Source of the DNA: Lentisalinibacter sediminis
GTDB lineage: Bacteria > Pseudomonadota > Gammaproteobacteria > Steroidobacterales > Woeseiaceae
NCBI RefSeq assembly: GCF_040706615.1
Contig: NZ_JAPDRF010000001.1
Location: forward strand, 496,001-560,000
Reading direction: 5' to 3'
DNA length: 64,000 bases
The notes under the pieces are model-generated. The model was not told the DNA's origin. It did not search any database and saw only the letters and a program-made list of their open reading frames with translations. The position numbers and the translations under genes were made by a program. Shown here in pieces: positions 17,471 to 28,120 of the stretch (within the stretch, counting starts at the first letter, position 1; every line of letters begins with the position of its first letter).

Positions 17471-17507
17471 CTCTCGCGCCACGGCGCACCGCCCGTGCCC
17501 GCGAGAG
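17471..17507 (+). other. Long hairpin in the 5' region of the MDR oxidoreductase gene
   Basis: CTCTCGCG (17471-17478) pairs with CGCGAGAG (17500-17507), and CACGG (17480-17484) with CCGTG (17493-17497) inside it. Together these give a 13-bp imperfect stem with an 8-nt loop, ending 33 nt before GTG 17541. No U-tract follows. It could shape the mRNA leader or serve as a protein site. Function unknown. Confidence 0.4.
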
Positions 17508-17540
17508 CGTCACGAAATCGTCCCTGGCATCGGAGGAAAC

Positions 17541-18518
17541 GTGAAAGCAGCACTATGTAAAGAGTACGGACCGCCCCGCAGCCTCGTCGTCGAGGAGGTC
17601 GCCCCCCCGGAACCCGGCCCGGGCGAGGTCAAGCTGCGGGTGCACGCCTGCGGCGTGAATTTCCCGGACATTCTGATGATGGCCGGCAAGTACCAGTCGA
17701 AGCCGCCGATGCCCTTCTCCCCCGGCGGCGAGGTCTCGGGAGAGGTGATCGGTATCGGCGAAGGTGTCGAGCACCTGCGGCCGGGCCAGCGTGTCCTCGG
17801 CATGACCGGCCATGGCGGCATGGCGGAAGAGATCTGTCTGCCGGCCGTCGCAGTGGTGCCGATCCTGGACAACATGGATTACGAGACGGCTGCCGGTTTC
17901 ATACTGACCTACGGCACCTCCTATCACGCGCTGAAGCAACGTGCACGGCTGCAGCCCGGCGAGACGCTGCTGGTGCTCGGTGCGGCCGGCGGCGTCGGGC
18001 TGGCGGCAGTGGAACTGGGCAAGCTGATGGGCGCGCGGGTGATCGCCGCCGCCAGCAGCCAGGAGAAGCTCGACCTCGCCGGCGAGTACGGCGCCAGCGA
18101 ATTCATCGACTACACCGAGGAGAGCCTGAAGGAAAGGGTCAGGGAACTCACCGACGGCAAGGGCGCCGATGTGATCTACGATCCCGTCGGCGGCGACCTG
18201 TTCGACCAGTGCATGCGTTCCATCGCCTGGAAGGGCCGCGTGCTCGTCATCGGCTTCGCGTCCGGTGAGATACCCAAGGTACCCGTGAATCTCGCCCTGC
18301 TGAAGGGCTGCGAGATCGTCGGGGTGTTCTGGGGCGCCTTCACCCAGCGGGAACCGAAGGCCCACGAGGAGAACACGCGTGAGCTGCTCGAGTACGTCAG
18401 CCGGGGCAAGCTGAAGCCGCATATCTCGGGGACTTTTCCGCTGGAAGAGGCCGGCGAGGCGCTGGCGACGCTGGCCGAGCGCAAGGCCCTCGGCAAGGTG
18501 ATCGTCACCGTCGCCTGA
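17541..18518 (+). CDS. Zinc-independent MDR oxidoreductase (NADPH:quinone oxidoreductase type)
   Basis: 325 residues from GTG 17541, with GGAGG about 5 nt upstream; it begins MKAALCKEYG as usual for quinone oxidoreductases. The GroES-like half contains HACGVNFPDILMMAGKY. The NADPH-binding loop is LGAAGGVGLAAVELGKLMGA, and the absence of the structural Cys cluster indicates a zinc-free enzyme. The quinone reductase name is generic; members also reduce enoyl groups. It is divergent from an acyl-CoA dehydrogenase gene, so an acyl-CoA-related substrate is possible. It ends 283 nt before leuA. Confidence 0.88.
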   Translation: MKAALCKEYGPPRSLVVEEVAPPEPGPGEVKLRVHACGVNFPDILMMAGKYQSKPPMPFSPGGEVSGEVIGIGEGVEHLRPGQRVLGMTGHGGMAEEICLPAVAVVPILDNMDYETAAGFILTYGTSYHALKQRARLQPGETLLVLGAAGGVGLAAVELGKLMGARVIAAASSQEKLDLAGEYGASEFIDYTEESLKERVRELTDGKGADVIYDPVGGDLFDQCMRSIAWKGRVLVIGFASGEIPKVPVNLALLKGCEIVGVFWGAFTQREPKAHEENTRELLEYVSRGKLKPHISGTFPLEEAGEALATLAERKALGKVIVTVA

Positions 18519-18582
18519 GACGGCAGCGCAGGCCGGATTGGTGTCAGGCGCAACTATGCGAGCGAAAACAACAACCTGGCAG

Positions 18583-18611
18583 TTGACACCCGGGCGGGCA
18601 TGCAACATCAT
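18583..18611 (+). promoter_or_regulatory. Probable leu operon promoter
   Basis: TTGACA (18583-18588), a 17-bp spacer, and CATCAT (18606-18611) as a four-of-six -10 box. Transcription would begin near 18618, almost at the leader-peptide ATG (18619), so the leader may be leaderless. An in-frame ATG at 18556 would lie upstream of this start. Confidence 0.55.
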
Positions 18612-18618
18612 CGCCGCG

Positions 18619-18726
18619 ATGAACGAAGCACCCCGCAACAACGGACGCCCGACGGCACGCGCACCGCGTGTCATTCTGCTGTCCGGCCTCCTTCTTCTTG
18701 CCCTCCCCGGGAGGATGCGCGGGTAG
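18619..18726 (+). CDS. leuL: Leucine-rich leader peptide of the leu operon
   Basis: 35 residues ending VILLSGLLLLALPGRMRG. Seven Leu codons lie within ten codons (18676-18705), preceded by Val and Ile; three in a row are CTT, an uncommon Leu codon in this GC-rich DNA. The stop codon TAG (18724-18726) directly follows GCGGG (18719-18723). That segment can pair with CCCGC (18757-18761) in the 5' arm of the attenuator. A ribosome stalled on Leu codons would leave GCGGG free to pair, blocking the terminator; a ribosome at the stop would mask it. This is classical attenuation, inferred from sequence alone. Confidence 0.85.
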   Translation: MNEAPRNNGRPTARAPRVILLSGLLLLALPGRMRG

Positions 18727-18752
18727 CCGACAGGCAAGGCGAACGAGAAGGC

Positions 18753-18788
18753 AAACCCCGCATCCGAAAGGTCGCGGGGTTTTTTTTT
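18753..18788 (+). terminator. leu attenuator (intrinsic terminator before leuA)
   Basis: AAACCCCGC (18753-18761) pairs with GCGGGGTTT (18774-18782) across a 12-nt partly structured loop, followed by a run of nine Ts (18780-18788). It ends only 13 nt before the leuA ATG and lies 26 nt after the leader-peptide stop, the geometry expected of an attenuator. Confidence 0.88.
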
Positions 18789-18801
18789 GATGGAGAGAAC
18801 T

Positions 18802-20379
<1,578 letters not shown>

Positions 20380-20403
20380 CGGCCCGGCCGTCAGGAGTTT
20401 CGT

Positions 20404-21366
20404 ATGACCATCCATGCGAGCAAGTACATCTGGTTCAACGGCGAGATGGTGCCGTGGGACCAGGCCAAGGTGCACGTCCTCGCTCACGCCCTGCATTACG
20501 GCTCGTCCGTGTTCGAGGGCATCCGTGTGTACAGGACGCCGGCCGGCAGCCGGGTGTTCCGTCTGCACGACCACGTGCAGCGCATGTACGACTCGGCGAA
20601 GATCTACCGCATGCGCATCCCGTACCCGTTCGACGAGCTCATGCAGGTGTGCCACCGGGTCGTCATCGAGAACGAGCTGAACAACGGCGCCTACATCCGG
20701 CCGATTGCCCTCAGGGGCTACGGCGAGGTGGGGCTGTCCCCGAAAGACGACCACCCGGTCGACGTCGCCGTGGCCGCCTGGGAATGGGGCGCCTACCTCG
20801 GCGCCGAAGGACTGGAGCAAGGCGTGGACGTCTGTGTCTCCTCGTGGCAGCGGGTCGCCCCGAACACCATGCCGGCAATGGCCAAGGCGGGCGGCAACTA
20901 TCTGTCCAGCCAGCTCATCAGCATGGAAGCCAAGCGGCTCGGCTTCGCCGAGGGCATCGCGCTGTCCACCGACGGTCTGGTCAGCGAGGGTGCGGGCGAG
21001 AATCTCTTCCTGGTGCGCGACGGCGTCCTGTACACACCGCCGGTCTCCTCCTCCATCCTGAACGGCATCACCCGCCACACGGTGATCTGCCTGGCCGAGG
21101 ATATCGGCCTGCCGGTCGTCTACCAGAACATCCCGCGTGAAATGCTCTACCTCGCCGACGAACTCTTCTTCACCGGCACCGCGGCCGAGGTGACGCCCAT
21201 CCGTTCGGTGGACCGTATCCAGATCGGCGAAGGCCGCCGGGGCCCCGTGACCGCCCGCCTGCAGCAGGCCTTCTTCGGCCTGTTCACGGGCGAGACACCG
21301 GATACCCGCGGCTGGCTGGAGCCGGTGGAGGCCGCCGATGCGGCAACCGGAGCCGCCAGCGCATGA
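20404..21366 (+). CDS. ilvE: Branched-chain amino acid aminotransferase
   Basis: 320 residues. A fold-type IV PLP enzyme that aminates the 2-keto acids of Leu, Ile and Val with glutamate. The substrate-loop and barrel motifs HALHYGSSVFEGIRVY and RPIALRGYGEVG, catalytic Lys161 in MPAMAKAGGNYLSS and LSTDGLVSEGAGENLF are all present. It lies 24 nt after leuA and its stop overlaps the leuC start, so the last step of leucine synthesis is made within the leu operon and comes under the same attenuation, although the enzyme also serves Ile and Val. Confidence 0.95.
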   Translation: MTIHASKYIWFNGEMVPWDQAKVHVLAHALHYGSSVFEGIRVYRTPAGSRVFRLHDHVQRMYDSAKIYRMRIPYPFDELMQVCHRVVIENELNNGAYIRPIALRGYGEVGLSPKDDHPVDVAVAAWEWGAYLGAEGLEQGVDVCVSSWQRVAPNTMPAMAKAGGNYLSSQLISMEAKRLGFAEGIALSTDGLVSEGAGENLFLVRDGVLYTPPVSSSILNGITRHTVICLAEDIGLPVVYQNIPREMLYLADELFFTGTAAEVTPIRSVDRIQIGEGRRGPVTARLQQAFFGLFTGETPDTRGWLEPVEAADAATGAASA

Positions 21367-22787
21367 GTTCGATCGACATGAACGGCGCGCAGACCCTGTT
21401 CGAAAAAGTGTGGAACCAGCATGTGGTCGTGCCCGAGACCGACGAGACGCCGGCGGTCCTCTATATCGATCTGCACCTGATCCACGAGGTCACCACCCCG
21501 CAGGCCTTCAGCGTGCTGCGCGAGCGTGGCCTGCCCGTGCGCCGCCCGGACCTCACGCTGGCGACCATGGATCATTCCACACCGACGACACCGGTGCGCA
21601 AGCTTGCCGACATCGAGGTCGTCGGCGAGAGCGCGGCCAACCAGATCCGCCGCATGGAGGCGAACTGCCGGGAATTCGGCATCGAGCTGCTCGGCTTCGA
21701 CAGCGACGCCCGCGGCATCGTCCACGTCATCGGTCCCGAACTCGGGGCGACCCAGCCCGGCAAGACCATCGTCTGCGGCGACAGCCATACCTCGACCCAC
21801 GGGGCGTTCGGCGCGCTGGCCTTCGGCATCGGCACCACTGAAGTGGGCCACGTACTCGCCACCCAGTGCCTGCTGCAGCGCCGGCCGAAGACGCTGGCCA
21901 TCGAGATCACCGGTCAGCTCGGACCGGGCGTCTCGGCCAAGGACATCATCCTCGCCATCATCGGCGAGATCGGGGTCGACGGCGGCACGGGTCATGTCAT
22001 CGAATACCGGGGCGATGCGATCCGCGCGCTGGACATGGAGGCCCGGATGACCATCTGCAACATGTCCATCGAGGCCGGCGCACGCGCCGGCATGATTGCC
22101 CCCGACGACACCACCTTCGAGTATCTCTGGGGACGCCCGCGGGTGCCGCAGGACGAGGAATGGGAGCGGGCGCTGGCCCGCTGGCGGGCGCTCGCCACCG
22201 ATGGCGATGCCGCGTTCGACAGGCAGGTGCGCATCGATGCCTCGAGCCTCGCACCCATGGTCACCTTCGGCACCAACCCGGGCATGGTCGTCCCTGTGAC
22301 CGAGAGGATACCGCAGGGGCCGGGACCGGCCTTCGCCAAAGCCCTGGACTATATGGGACTCGAGAGCGGGCGGCCGATCGCGGGCACGCCGGTTGACGTC
22401 GTGTTCGTCGGCAGCTGCACCAACTCCCGGTTGTCGGACCTCGAGCAGGTCGCCGGCATCCTGCGCGGACGGCGCGTCGCGGACAACGTCCGCATGCTGG
22501 TGGTGCCGGGCTCGCAGCAGGTCAAGCGAGAGGCCGAGGAAAGAGGACTGGACGAGGTATTCCGTGCGGCCGGCGCCGAATGGCGAGAGTCCGGCTGCTC
22601 CATGTGCCTGGGCATGAACGGCGATACGGTGCCCCGCGGCAAGCTCTCGGTCAGCACCAGCAACCGCAACTTCGAGGGCCGCCAGGGCGCGGGCGCCCGC
22701 ACGGTGCTGGCGAGTCCGCTGACGGCCGCCGCCTCCGCCGTCGCCGGCCGCATCGCCGACCCGCGGCCGCTGCTGGAAGGAGTCTGA
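21363..22787 (+). CDS. leuC: 3-isopropylmalate dehydratase large subunit
   Basis: 474 residues, ATG at 21363 in an ATGA overlap with ilvE. An aconitase-family [4Fe-4S] protein that isomerises 2- to 3-isopropylmalate with LeuD. DHSTPTTP, GDSHTSTHGAFGALAFGIG and the cluster cysteines in VGSCTNSRLSD and SGCSMCLGMN are visible. Full length. leuD follows by 4 nt. Confidence 0.96.
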   Translation: MSSIDMNGAQTLFEKVWNQHVVVPETDETPAVLYIDLHLIHEVTTPQAFSVLRERGLPVRRPDLTLATMDHSTPTTPVRKLADIEVVGESAANQIRRMEANCREFGIELLGFDSDARGIVHVIGPELGATQPGKTIVCGDSHTSTHGAFGALAFGIGTTEVGHVLATQCLLQRRPKTLAIEITGQLGPGVSAKDIILAIIGEIGVDGGTGHVIEYRGDAIRALDMEARMTICNMSIEAGARAGMIAPDDTTFEYLWGRPRVPQDEEWERALARWRALATDGDAAFDRQVRIDASSLAPMVTFGTNPGMVVPVTERIPQGPGPAFAKALDYMGLESGRPIAGTPVDVVFVGSCTNSRLSDLEQVAGILRGRRVADNVRMLVVPGSQQVKREAEERGLDEVFRAAGAEWRESGCSMCLGMNGDTVPRGKLSVSTSNRNFEGRQGAGARTVLASPLTAAASAVAGRIADPRPLLEGV

Positions 22788-22791
22788 GCCC

Positions 22792-23376
22792 ATGGAACCC
22801 GTCACCCGCATCGAATCGGCCACGCTCGTCATCGACCAGAGCGACATCGACACCGACCAGATCATCCCTGCCCGCTTCCTGACCACCACCAGCAAGGAGG
22901 GGCTCGGCGAGGCGCTGTTCGCGGACTGGCGCTTTCGCGAAGACGGCAGCGAGAACCCGGATTTCGTGCTGAACGATCCGGAGAACGCGGGCCGCACGAT
23001 ACTCGTCGCCGGCAATAATTTCGGCTGCGGCTCCTCCCGCGAGCACGCGGCCTGGGCGCTCGCGGACTACGGCATCCGCGCCGTCATCAGCACCGAGATC
23101 GCGGACATCTTCCGCAGCAACGCGCTGAAGAACGGCCTGCTGCCGGTGGACGTGCCCGCCGAGTTGCACCGCTGGCTGCTGGATCATCCCGGCGCGAACG
23201 TGGTTCTCGACCTCGAGAGCAATACGCTCACCCTGCCCGACGGTCGCGCGCAGCGCTTCCGCATCGAGGCCTTTGCCCGCTACTGCCTGATGCAGGGCAC
23301 CGATCAGCTCGGCTTCCTGCTGAGTCAGGAAGACGCCATCGCCCGTTTCGAGACGACACGACCATGGAAGCCCTGA
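22792..23376 (+). CDS. leuD: 3-isopropylmalate dehydratase small subunit
   Basis: 194 residues, the swivel subunit paired with LeuC. The start RIESATLVIDQSDIDTDQII and the conserved NNFGCGSSREHAAWAL loop identify it. Its last 13 nt overlap the start of leuB, so the two are probably translationally coupled. Confidence 0.95.
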   Translation: MEPVTRIESATLVIDQSDIDTDQIIPARFLTTTSKEGLGEALFADWRFREDGSENPDFVLNDPENAGRTILVAGNNFGCGSSREHAAWALADYGIRAVISTEIADIFRSNALKNGLLPVDVPAELHRWLLDHPGANVVLDLESNTLTLPDGRAQRFRIEAFARYCLMQGTDQLGFLLSQEDAIARFETTRPWKP

Positions 23377-24431
23377 TCGCCCTGCTGCCGGGGGACGGCA
23401 TCGGCCCCGAAGTGACGGAGGCCGGCCGGCGAGTGCTCGAAGGCGTGGGCTCGCGGCACGGTCACCGCTTCGAGATGCATGAGGGGCGGGTCGGCGGCGC
23501 CGCCATCGACAGCCACGGCAGCGCCCTGCCCCCGGATACGCTGGAGCTCTGCACACGCGCCGATGCCGTGCTGCTGGGCGCCGTCGGCGGGCCGAAGTGG
23601 TCCGACCCGGAGGCCCCGGTCAGACCCGAGCAGGGCCTGCTGGACCTGCGTTCGGCGCTGGGGGTCTTCGCCAATCTCAGGCCGGTGCGGCCGCTGCCGG
23701 AACTCTACGAGGCTTCCGCCATCCGCGCGGAACGGCTGCAGGGCACCGACCTCATGGTCGTGCGCGAGCTGACCGGCGGCATCTATTTCGGCGAGAAACA
23801 CCGCGATGCCGACAGCGCCTCGGATCTGTGCCGCTACACCCGGCTCGAGATCGAGCGCATCGTGCGGGTCGCCGCCGGGCTCGCGCGCGACCGGCGCGGC
23901 CGGCTCGCCTCCGTGGACAAGGCCAACGTGCTCGAGACCTCCCGCCTGTGGCGCCGGGTCACCACGGAGATCGTATCCGCGGAGTTCCCGGAGGTGGAGC
24001 TGGAGCATGTGCTGGTCGACGCCGCCGCCATGCACCTGATCAGTCGGCCGGCCGACTTCGACGTCATCGTCACCGAGAACATGTTCGGGGACATCCTCAC
24101 CGACGAGGCCTCCATGCTGTCTGCCTCGCTCGGCATGCTGCCATCGGCCTCCCTGGGCGCCGGCACCCGGGGCCTGTATGAGCCGATCCACGGTTCGGCC
24201 CCCGACATCGCCGGCCGGGACGCGGCCAACCCCTGCGCCGCCATCGCCAGCGCGGCGATGCTGCTGCGCTACAGCCTCGGTCTGCACGAGGAAGCCGACG
24301 AGGTGGAACGGGCGGTGGCGGCAGCCATCCGCAGCGGCGCGCGGACGGCGGATATCGCCGCGCCGGGGCATGCCTTCCTGGGGACGCGGGAGATGACCGC
24401 CGCCGTGATCGAGCGGCTCGGCGAGGACTGA
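23364..24431 (+). CDS. leuB: 3-isopropylmalate dehydrogenase
   Basis: 355 residues. NAD-dependent oxidative decarboxylation of 3-isopropylmalate. LLPGDGIGPEV at the N-terminus, GAVGGPKW, RELTGGIYFG, the DKANVLETSRLWR helix, TENMFGDILTDEASM and the NAD loop IHGSAPDIAGRDAANP are all present. Last gene of the leu operon. Only 29 bp separate its stop from that of convergent metX; this gap is GC-rich and palindromic but has no U-tract. Confidence 0.96.
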   Translation: MEALIALLPGDGIGPEVTEAGRRVLEGVGSRHGHRFEMHEGRVGGAAIDSHGSALPPDTLELCTRADAVLLGAVGGPKWSDPEAPVRPEQGLLDLRSALGVFANLRPVRPLPELYEASAIRAERLQGTDLMVVRELTGGIYFGEKHRDADSASDLCRYTRLEIERIVRVAAGLARDRRGRLASVDKANVLETSRLWRRVTTEIVSAEFPEVELEHVLVDAAAMHLISRPADFDVIVTENMFGDILTDEASMLSASLGMLPSASLGAGTRGLYEPIHGSAPDIAGRDAANPCAAIASAAMLLRYSLGLHEEADEVERAVAAAIRSGARTADIAAPGHAFLGTREMTAAVIERLGED

Positions 24432-24460
24432 GGCGCTGCCGACCGGCCGACCGGCCGGCT

Positions 24461-25549
24461 TCAGCCGGCTGCCAGCGCCCGCGGCGTGTCGAGGCCGCGG
24501 CGGAAATCCAGCACCAGTTCGCCCAGCGCCTCCAGATCGATCAGGAAACCGTCGTGCCCGTGGGGAGTATCCAGGACCTCGTAGCGGGCGTTCGGCAGGT
24601 GCTCGGCGAGGTAGTGCTGCTCCGCGGGCGGGTACAGCACGTCGGAGCTGACGGAGACCACCAGAGCGGGCTGGCGCATGCCGGCCAGCACCGTCTCCAG
24701 CTCGCCCCGGCCGCGGCCCAGGTCGTGGCTGTCCATGGCCTGGGTCAGACGCACATAGGCGGCCGCATCGAAGCGGTCCACCAGCTTGTCGCCCTGGTAG
24801 CGCAGATAGGACTCCACCTGGAAGAGTTCCGGGTTCGCCTGCTCGCGCCCGAAACGGCTCTCGAAGTTGTCCCAGCTCCGGTAGCTGACCATCGCGACCA
24901 TGCGGGCCACCGCCATGCCCTGGCGTGGCGGCGCGTCGTCCGGGTAATGCCCCTCCCGCCACAGCGGATCCCGCCAGATCGCCTGGCGCTGAGCCTCGCT
25001 GATACCGATGCACCAGGCGCTGTGCCGTGCCGAGACACCGATGGGGGCGATGGCATCCACCCGGTCCGGATAGCAGGCCGCCCACTCCAGCACCTGCATG
25101 CCGCCGAGCGACGGGCCGATCACGAGCGCCAGCCGGCCGACGCCCAGCGCATCCAGCAGGCGTCGCTGCAGGTGCACCATGTCGCGCACCGTCACGCGGG
25201 GGAAGTCGCCCCCCTGTCGCCGACCGCCGTCCGGCGTTGGCGACAGCGGCCCCGACGTGCCGTAGCAGCCGCCGAGCACGTTACTGCAGACGATGAAATC
25301 CCGCTCCGGGTCCAGCGCCTTGCCAGGCCCCAGCATGCCCGCCCACCAGTCGTCCGCATCGGCCGAGCCGGTCAGCGCGTGGCACACCAGCACCGCATTC
25401 GTGCCGTCCCGGTTCAGCGTGCCCCAGGTCCGGTAGGCGACCACCGGGTCGTCCACGGTCTCACCGCTCTCGAGGCGGAGCGGACCGGGCAGCTCCCGGT
25501 AGCGGGTATCCGAGGAGAGCCAGCGCGCGATGCCGTGCGGCAGGCTCAT
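24461..25549 (-). CDS. metX: Homoserine O-acyltransferase (MetX family)
   Basis: 362 residues, alpha/beta-hydrolase fold. Nucleophile Ser147 lies in GPSLGGMQ, with the acid in SSDVLYPP and His in TPHGHDGFLID near the C-terminus; CHALTGSADADDWW and SNVLGGCYGTSGP are family signatures. It activates homoserine, and in some organisms serine, with an acetyl or succinyl group; sequence inspection cannot settle which. Its ATG overlaps the metY stop (ATGA), so it is the last gene of the riboswitch-controlled metB-metY-metX operon and supplies the substrate for both sulfur-transfer enzymes. Confidence 0.93.
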   Translation of the reverse strand: MSLPHGIARWLSSDTRYRELPGPLRLESGETVDDPVVAYRTWGTLNRDGTNAVLVCHALTGSADADDWWAGMLGPGKALDPERDFIVCSNVLGGCYGTSGPLSPTPDGGRRQGGDFPRVTVRDMVHLQRRLLDALGVGRLALVIGPSLGGMQVLEWAACYPDRVDAIAPIGVSARHSAWCIGISEAQRQAIWRDPLWREGHYPDDAPPRQGMAVARMVAMVSYRSWDNFESRFGREQANPELFQVESYLRYQGDKLVDRFDAAAYVRLTQAMDSHDLGRGRGELETVLAGMRQPALVVSVSSDVLYPPAEQHYLAEHLPNARYEVLDTPHGHDGFLIDLEALGELVLDFRRGLDTPRALAAG

Positions 25550-26871
25550 GCGGCGTCCCGGCTCCGGGCCTTGCTGAAGGCCTGCTCGAAGTCCGCCTTG
25601 ATGTCGTCAATGTGCTCGATGCCCACCGACACCCGGATCATGTCCGGCGTCACGCCCGCGGATCGCTGCTCTTCCTCGCTGAGCTGCTGATGGGTGGTGG
25701 TCGCCGGATGGATCACCAGCGTCTTCGCATCGCCGACGTTGGCCAGATGGCTGGCCAGTTCCACCGATTCGATGAAGCGCCGGCCGGCCTCGGCGCCGCC
25801 GCGGATCCCGAACGTCAGCACCGCACCGAAACCGTTGGTGAGATAGTGCTTCGCCCGCTCGTGATAGGGGTGGGACTCGAGGCCCGGGTAGTTAACGAAC
25901 GAGACATCGGCCTGCTCGCCCAGCCAGCGGGCGAGTTCCAGCGAGTTGTCGGCATGGCGCTGGGCCCGCAGCGACAGCGTCTCCAGCCCCTGCAACAGCA
26001 GGAAGGAGTTGAACGGACTCAGCGCAGGGCCGATGTCGCGCAGGCCTTCCACGCGGGCACGGATGATGAAGGCGATATTGCCGAACGGCCCGTCCGGCCC
26101 GAACACCTCCGCGAATTTCAAACCGTGATAGCCCGGCGACGGATCGGTGAACACCGGGAACTTGCCGTTCGACCAGTCGAAGCGGCCGGAGTCGACGATG
26201 ACGCCGCCGATGGTCGTGCCGTGGCCGCCGATCCACTTGGTGGCGGACTGCACCACGATGTCGGCGCCGTGGTCGATAGGCCGCACGATGTAGCCGCAGC
26301 AGCCCAGCGTGTTATCGACGATCAGCGGGATGCCGTTGTCGTGGGCGAGGTCGGCCAGCGCCCGGAAGTCCGGCACGTCGAAGCCCGGGTTGCCGATCGA
26401 CTCCACGTACAGGGCCTTCGTGTTCTCGTCGATGGCGGCCGCGTAGTCCTCGAGCGCGTCGCCCTCGACGAAGCGCACGTCGATGCCGAGACGCGGCAGC
26501 GAGACCTTGAACTGGTTGTAGGTGCCGCCGTAGAGCGAGCTGCGGGCGACGATGTTCTCGCCCGCCTGCGCCAGCGTGGTGATGGCCAGGAACTGGGCCG
26601 CCTGGCCACTGCCCGTCGCCAGCGCCGCCACGCCTCCCTCCAGCGCGGCCACCCGCTGCTCGAACACGTCGTTGGTCGGATTCATGATCCGGGAATAGAT
26701 GTTGCCGAATTCCTCCAGGCCGAACAGCCGGGCGCCATGCGCCGTGTCGTCGAACGTGTACGAGGTGGTCTGGTAGATGGGGACCGCCCGCGAATTCGTA
26801 CCCGGCGCCGGCTCCTGGCCGGCGTGGATCTGCAGTGTCTCGTAATGAAGCTTGCTTTTATCCAGTGCCAT
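25546..26871 (-). CDS. metY: O-acetylhomoserine sulfhydrylase (direct sulfurylation)
   Basis: 441 residues, Cys/Met-metabolism PLP family. Catalytic Lys212 lies in VVQSATKWIGGHGT. The start ETLQIHAGQEPAPGTNSRAVP and the long insertion with FPVFTDPSPGYHG separate MetY from MetB and MetC. It makes homocysteine directly from acylhomoserine and sulfide. The ribosome site AAGGA precedes ATG 26871, 57 nt after metB. Together with metB the operon offers two routes to homocysteine. Confidence 0.93.
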   Translation of the reverse strand: MALDKSKLHYETLQIHAGQEPAPGTNSRAVPIYQTTSYTFDDTAHGARLFGLEEFGNIYSRIMNPTNDVFEQRVAALEGGVAALATGSGQAAQFLAITTLAQAGENIVARSSLYGGTYNQFKVSLPRLGIDVRFVEGDALEDYAAAIDENTKALYVESIGNPGFDVPDFRALADLAHDNGIPLIVDNTLGCCGYIVRPIDHGADIVVQSATKWIGGHGTTIGGVIVDSGRFDWSNGKFPVFTDPSPGYHGLKFAEVFGPDGPFGNIAFIIRARVEGLRDIGPALSPFNSFLLLQGLETLSLRAQRHADNSLELARWLGEQADVSFVNYPGLESHPYHERAKHYLTNGFGAVLTFGIRGGAEAGRRFIESVELASHLANVGDAKTLVIHPATTTHQQLSEEEQRSAGVTPDMIRVSVGIEHIDDIKADFEQAFSKARSRDAA

Positions 26872-26928
26872 CGCTCTGTCCTTTCTCCCTTGTGAGGTTT
26901 CGTTGATTCGTCGTGTGCTGTGCGCCGC

Positions 26929-28116
26929 TCAGCCGGCTACCGCCCGCAGGTCGCCGCGCGCGCCCAGGCCGTCCAGCGCCCGCGCCAGGTCGCCGAGCAG
27001 GTCCGTCGTCGACTCGATGCCGACGCTCAGCCGGACGAGGCTGTCGCTGATGCCGGCCGCGGTGCGGGCCTCCGGCGTCATCGGCGCATGGGTCATCGTC
27101 GCCGGGTGGCAGACCAGGCTCTCCACACCGCCGAGCGACTCGGCGAGCGAGAAGTGGACGAGTCCGTCCGCGATGCGGCGGGCATCCTCGATACCGCCCC
27201 TGAGCTCGAAACTGACCATACCGCCGAAACCGCTTTGCTGCCGGGCGGCGATCAGGTGACCGGGATGACTCTCCAGTCCCGGGTAATACACCCGCGCCAC
27301 CTGTTCGTGACCCGCCAGGAAGTCTGCCAGCGCCGCCGCATTCTCCTCGTGCTGGCGCATCCGCGCGAACAGCGTCCGCACGCCCCGCAGCGTGAGATAG
27401 CTGTCGAACGGCGCTCCCGTTATGCCAATACAGTTCGCCCAGTCGGCGAGTTCCGATGCCAGTGCCTCGTCGCCGGCCACCACTGCACCGCCGACCACGT
27501 CGCTGTGGCCGTTCAGATACTTGGTCGTGGAATGGACCACGAGGTCGGCGCCAAGGGCCAGCGGCTGCTGCAGGGCGGGCGACAGGAAGGTATTGTCGAC
27601 GGCCACCAGAGCGCCGCAGTCCTTCGCCAGGGCGACCACCCGGTTGATGTCCGTGATGCGCAGCAACGGGTTGCTCGGCGTCTCCACCCAGATCAGCCGC
27701 GGCCCGCGGCTGCAGGCATCCTCCAGCGCTCGCACGTCTGTCTGGTCGACGAATTCCAGGTCGAATGCACCGCGGTCCGCGAGATTGCGGAACAACCGGA
27801 AGCTGCCGCCATAGCAGTCGTGAGGCGCGATCAGCAGGTCGCCCGGCTTGAGCAGCTGGCACACCAGCGTGATGGCCGACATACCCGACCCGGTCACTAC
27901 GGCGCCGGCACCACCCTCCAGTTCCGACAGTGCCCGGCCGAGGGCGTCCCGCGTGGGGTTGCCGCTGCGCGTGTAGTCGTACTGCCGCGGCCGGCCGAAG
28001 CCCTCGAAGGTGTAATTGGACGACAGATGCAGGGGCGGTACGACCGCGCCGTACTGCGCGTCGGATTCCAGCGCGGCGCGGACTGCCTGGGTCGCACTCT
28101 GGGGGCCTTGTGTCAT
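26929..28116 (-). CDS. metB: Cystathionine gamma-synthase-type PLP enzyme
   Basis: 395 residues from ATG 28116, placed 7 nt after GGAG in CGGAGAAC; an earlier in-frame ATG would lie inside the riboswitch. Catalytic Lys199 in DLVVHSTTKYLNGHSD, YDYTRSGNPTRDALG and EGGAGAVVTGSGMSA identify the family. It should couple acylhomoserine with cysteine to cystathionine; MetB versus MetC function cannot be wholly separated by eye, but the operon with metX favours MetB. Translation is predicted to be turned off by SAM through the riboswitch upstream. Confidence 0.9.
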   Translation of the reverse strand: MTQGPQSATQAVRAALESDAQYGAVVPPLHLSSNYTFEGFGRPRQYDYTRSGNPTRDALGRALSELEGGAGAVVTGSGMSAITLVCQLLKPGDLLIAPHDCYGGSFRLFRNLADRGAFDLEFVDQTDVRALEDACSRGPRLIWVETPSNPLLRITDINRVVALAKDCGALVAVDNTFLSPALQQPLALGADLVVHSTTKYLNGHSDVVGGAVVAGDEALASELADWANCIGITGAPFDSYLTLRGVRTLFARMRQHEENAAALADFLAGHEQVARVYYPGLESHPGHLIAARQQSGFGGMVSFELRGGIEDARRIADGLVHFSLAESLGGVESLVCHPATMTHAPMTPEARTAAGISDSLVRLSVGIESTTDLLGDLARALDGLGARGDLRAVAG

Positions 28117-28120
28117 GGAT

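Noticed and set aside
24432..24476. GC-rich palindromes between leuB and metX as a bidirectional terminator
   Set aside because: Stems are present, but neither strand has a U-tract, so termination cannot be supported from sequence.
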